Origin: Parcubacteria group bacterium
GTDB taxonomy: Bacteria > Patescibacteriota > Minisyncoccia > Minisyncoccales > UBA10102
NCBI GenBank assembly: GCA_016188735.1
Contig: JACPHF010000046.1
Location: 1-13,955, forward strand
DNA length: 13,955 nucleotides
Direction of reading: 5' to 3'
Shown here: in pieces, positions 12,669 through 13,955 of the stretch
How the letters are laid out: every line of letters starts with the position of its first letter
Position numbering within the stretch: the stretch's first letter is position 1
Notes under the pieces: model-generated
Told to the model about the DNA's origin: nothing
The model's input: the letters and a program-made list of their open reading frames with translations, nothing else
The model's database searches: none
Position numbers and translations under genes: made by a program

Positions 12669-13955
12669 AAGATTCTTTTTTACGGCCCTGTTCCTGGTTT
12701 TTCTGCTGCCAGGATTTTTTATTGGAGCCGCAACCCCCCAGGAAGAGAAGTCTGCCTTGGAACGAGAGCTTCAGGAACTTGAGCAGCAGATTCAGCAGTA
12801 CGAGCAGGATATCACAAAGACCCAGCAGGAAAAGAAAACCCTCCAGAATCAGATTGCAATCATCAAGAAACAGATCGCCAAGGTGGATCTGCAGATTTCT
12901 CAGAGCAACAAGCTTATTGGAGATCTGAAAGTGCAGATTGCGGATACCTCGTCTTCCATAGACAAGACTGGGCGGGATATTACGGACAAGAAAGTCCAGT
13001 TGGGAGAAATTCTTCAGCGAATCTACGAAGAAGACCAGAAAACCGTATTGGAAATTCTTCTTACGGGATCCGATCTCTCGGAATTCTTTGAGAATCTCGT
13101 GGCGCTTGATTCTCTCAATGCCCGAAATCGGGTTCTGCTTTTGGATATTCAGAATCTGAACGTCTATCTTCAGGACCAGAAGCAATTGCTGGAGTCGGAC
13201 AAAGAAGACGAGGAGAGTTTTGTGAAGATTCAAATTCTGCAGCGTCAGCAGAACCAGGCGGCGCGGGCCGAGCAGGAAAAATTGCTTCAGCAAACGCAAG
13301 GAAAGGAAGCCGAGTATCAGCGGCTGCTGCTGGACAAAAAGAAGCGTGCCCAGGAGATACGGAGCCGCATTTTTGAAATCGTCGGCGTGCCCCAGGCGCC
13401 CACTTTCGGAGAAGCACTCGACATCGCAAAATCCGTATCGGCCCAGACGGGTATTCGTCCTGCTCTGCTGCTGGCGGTGCTCACCCAGGAGTCAAACCTC
13501 GGAAAGAACGTGGGGCAGTGCTACGTGAAGGACACAAACAAGGGGAGCGGAGTCAGGGTGACGGGAGCCGCTATTGCGAAAGTCATGAACCCCACAAGGG
13601 ATATCCCCAAGTTTTTGCAGATCGTAGAGGAACTCGGCAGGGATCCTTTGAACACGCCCGTATCCTGCCCGATTCTTTCGGTTGGAGGATGGGGAGGAGC
13701 AATGGGTCCCGCCCAATTTATTCCTTCCACATGGGCGCTGTATCAGGCAAAATTTCACACTATTGCGGGTCGTCCGGTAGACCCCTGGAACATCAGAGAC
13801 GCGTTTTTGGCGGCAGGAGTATATCTGAAAGATCTTGGCGGAACGAAAAATGAGTTCAGGGCCGTTATGCAATACTTTTCGGGTTCCACATGGACCAGGT
13901 ATGAAGAGTTTTATGGGAAATCGGTGCTTGCCATCGCCTCTCAATACGAAGACGA
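12649..13955 (+). CDS. Secreted coiled-coil protein with C-terminal lytic-transglycosylase (SLT/MltB-like) domain, 3' end cut by window
   Basis: At least 435 residues are encoded; no stop is reached before the window end. Residues 1-27 are a signal peptide (KNPLLKRFF, then a Leu/Phe core, ending GAA). Residues 31-243 are a long Gln/Glu/Lys-rich coiled coil resembling the N-terminus of EnvC, PcsB and CwlO, including ILQRIYEEDQKTVLEILLTG and SDLSEFFENL at 121-150, a typical hinge of that group. From about 252 comes a lysozyme-like domain: LLLAVLTQESNLG at 273-285 with catalytic Glu281, and GAMGPAQFIPSTW at 350-362, a near match to MltB-type transglycosylases. C291 and C340 could form a disulfide. 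Such enzymes cleave peptidoglycan glycan strands. EnvC-type proteins normally end in a LytM domain, so this is an alternative fusion. It overlaps rplY by 20 bases; the SD is weak. Confidence 0.85.
   Translation, partial: MKNPLLKRFFFTALFLVFLLPGFFIGAATPQEEKSALERELQELEQQIQQYEQDITKTQQEKKTLQNQIAIIKKQIAKVDLQISQSNKLIGDLKVQIADTSSSIDKTGRDITDKKVQLGEILQRIYEEDQKTVLEILLTGSDLSEFFENLVALDSLNARNRVLLLDIQNLNVYLQDQKQLLESDKEDEESFVKIQILQRQQNQAARAEQEKLLQQTQGKEAEYQRLLLDKKKRAQEIRSRIFEIVGVPQAPTFGEALDIAKSVSAQTGIRPALLLAVLTQESNLGKNVGQCYVKDTNKGSGVRVTGAAIAKVMNPTRDIPKFLQIVEELGRDPLNTPVSCPILSVGGWGGAMGPAQFIPSTWALYQAKFHTIAGRPVDPWNIRDAFLAAGVYLKDLGGTKNEFRAVMQYFSGSTWTRYEEFYGKSVLAIASQYED

Noticed and set aside
12412..13299. Minus-strand frame of 295 codons
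   Set aside because: It is antisense to rplY and the coiled-coil gene; its Leu/Phe-rich product is what antisense of a Gln/Glu/Lys coiled coil gives.
1..13955. TGA recoding, CRISPR array, transposon or prophage
   Set aside because: TGA ends many genes in ATGA overlaps; no spaced repeat series, transposase, integrase or phage structural gene was seen.

Overview
This window most likely comes from a member of the Candidate Phyla Radiation (Patescibacteria, Parcubacteria-like) with roughly 50-55% G+C. This is inferred from very tight gene packing with 1-4 base start/stop overlaps, many starts without a Shine-Dalgarno (SD) sequence, a tiny zinc-ribbon protein of a kind I associate with these lineages, and the gene mix. 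TGA is read as stop (it ends many genes inside ATGA overlaps), so this is not one of the TGA-recoding lineages.

Region 1 (1-2215) holds three genes of similar style: a left-truncated XRE-type repressor on the minus strand, a divergent metallo-beta-lactamase-fold hydrolase (614-1630), and a convergent small 4-helix membrane protein on the minus strand (1751-2149). Each has an SD. The two convergent genes each end in their own strand-specific terminator. The genes prefer C-ending codons more than the rest of the window. Their promoters share sequence: two minus-strand promoters match at 23 of 29 positions, and the element AGTCGGTA/TACCGACT occurs three times. The region looks like accessory cargo under common control.

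Region 2 (2217-5009) has a SAM methyltransferase with an apparently leaderless start, a repeat-rich spacer, a DEAD-box RNA helicase coupled to a membrane-anchored FKBP-type prolyl isomerase, a promoter, a mini zinc-ribbon gene, and a strong terminator.

Region 3 (5023-13955) is one long plus-strand operon without visible internal terminators. Its order is ftsZ, UDP-glucose pyrophosphorylase, NAD(P)HX dehydratase, GAPDH, membrane H+-pyrophosphatase, class II fructose-bisphosphate aldolase, ribosomal protein L25, and a secreted coiled-coil/lytic-transglycosylase fusion cut by the window end. It joins division (FtsZ, wall hydrolase), glycolysis (aldolase, GAPDH), nicotinamide repair and pyrophosphate use: GalU releases PPi and the pyrophosphatase converts PPi to proton-motive force.

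I saw no rRNA, tRNA, CRISPR array, transposase or integrase. The least explained parts are the accessory trio with its shared promoters, the three-arm repeat after the methyltransferase, and the coiled-coil/transglycosylase fusion.
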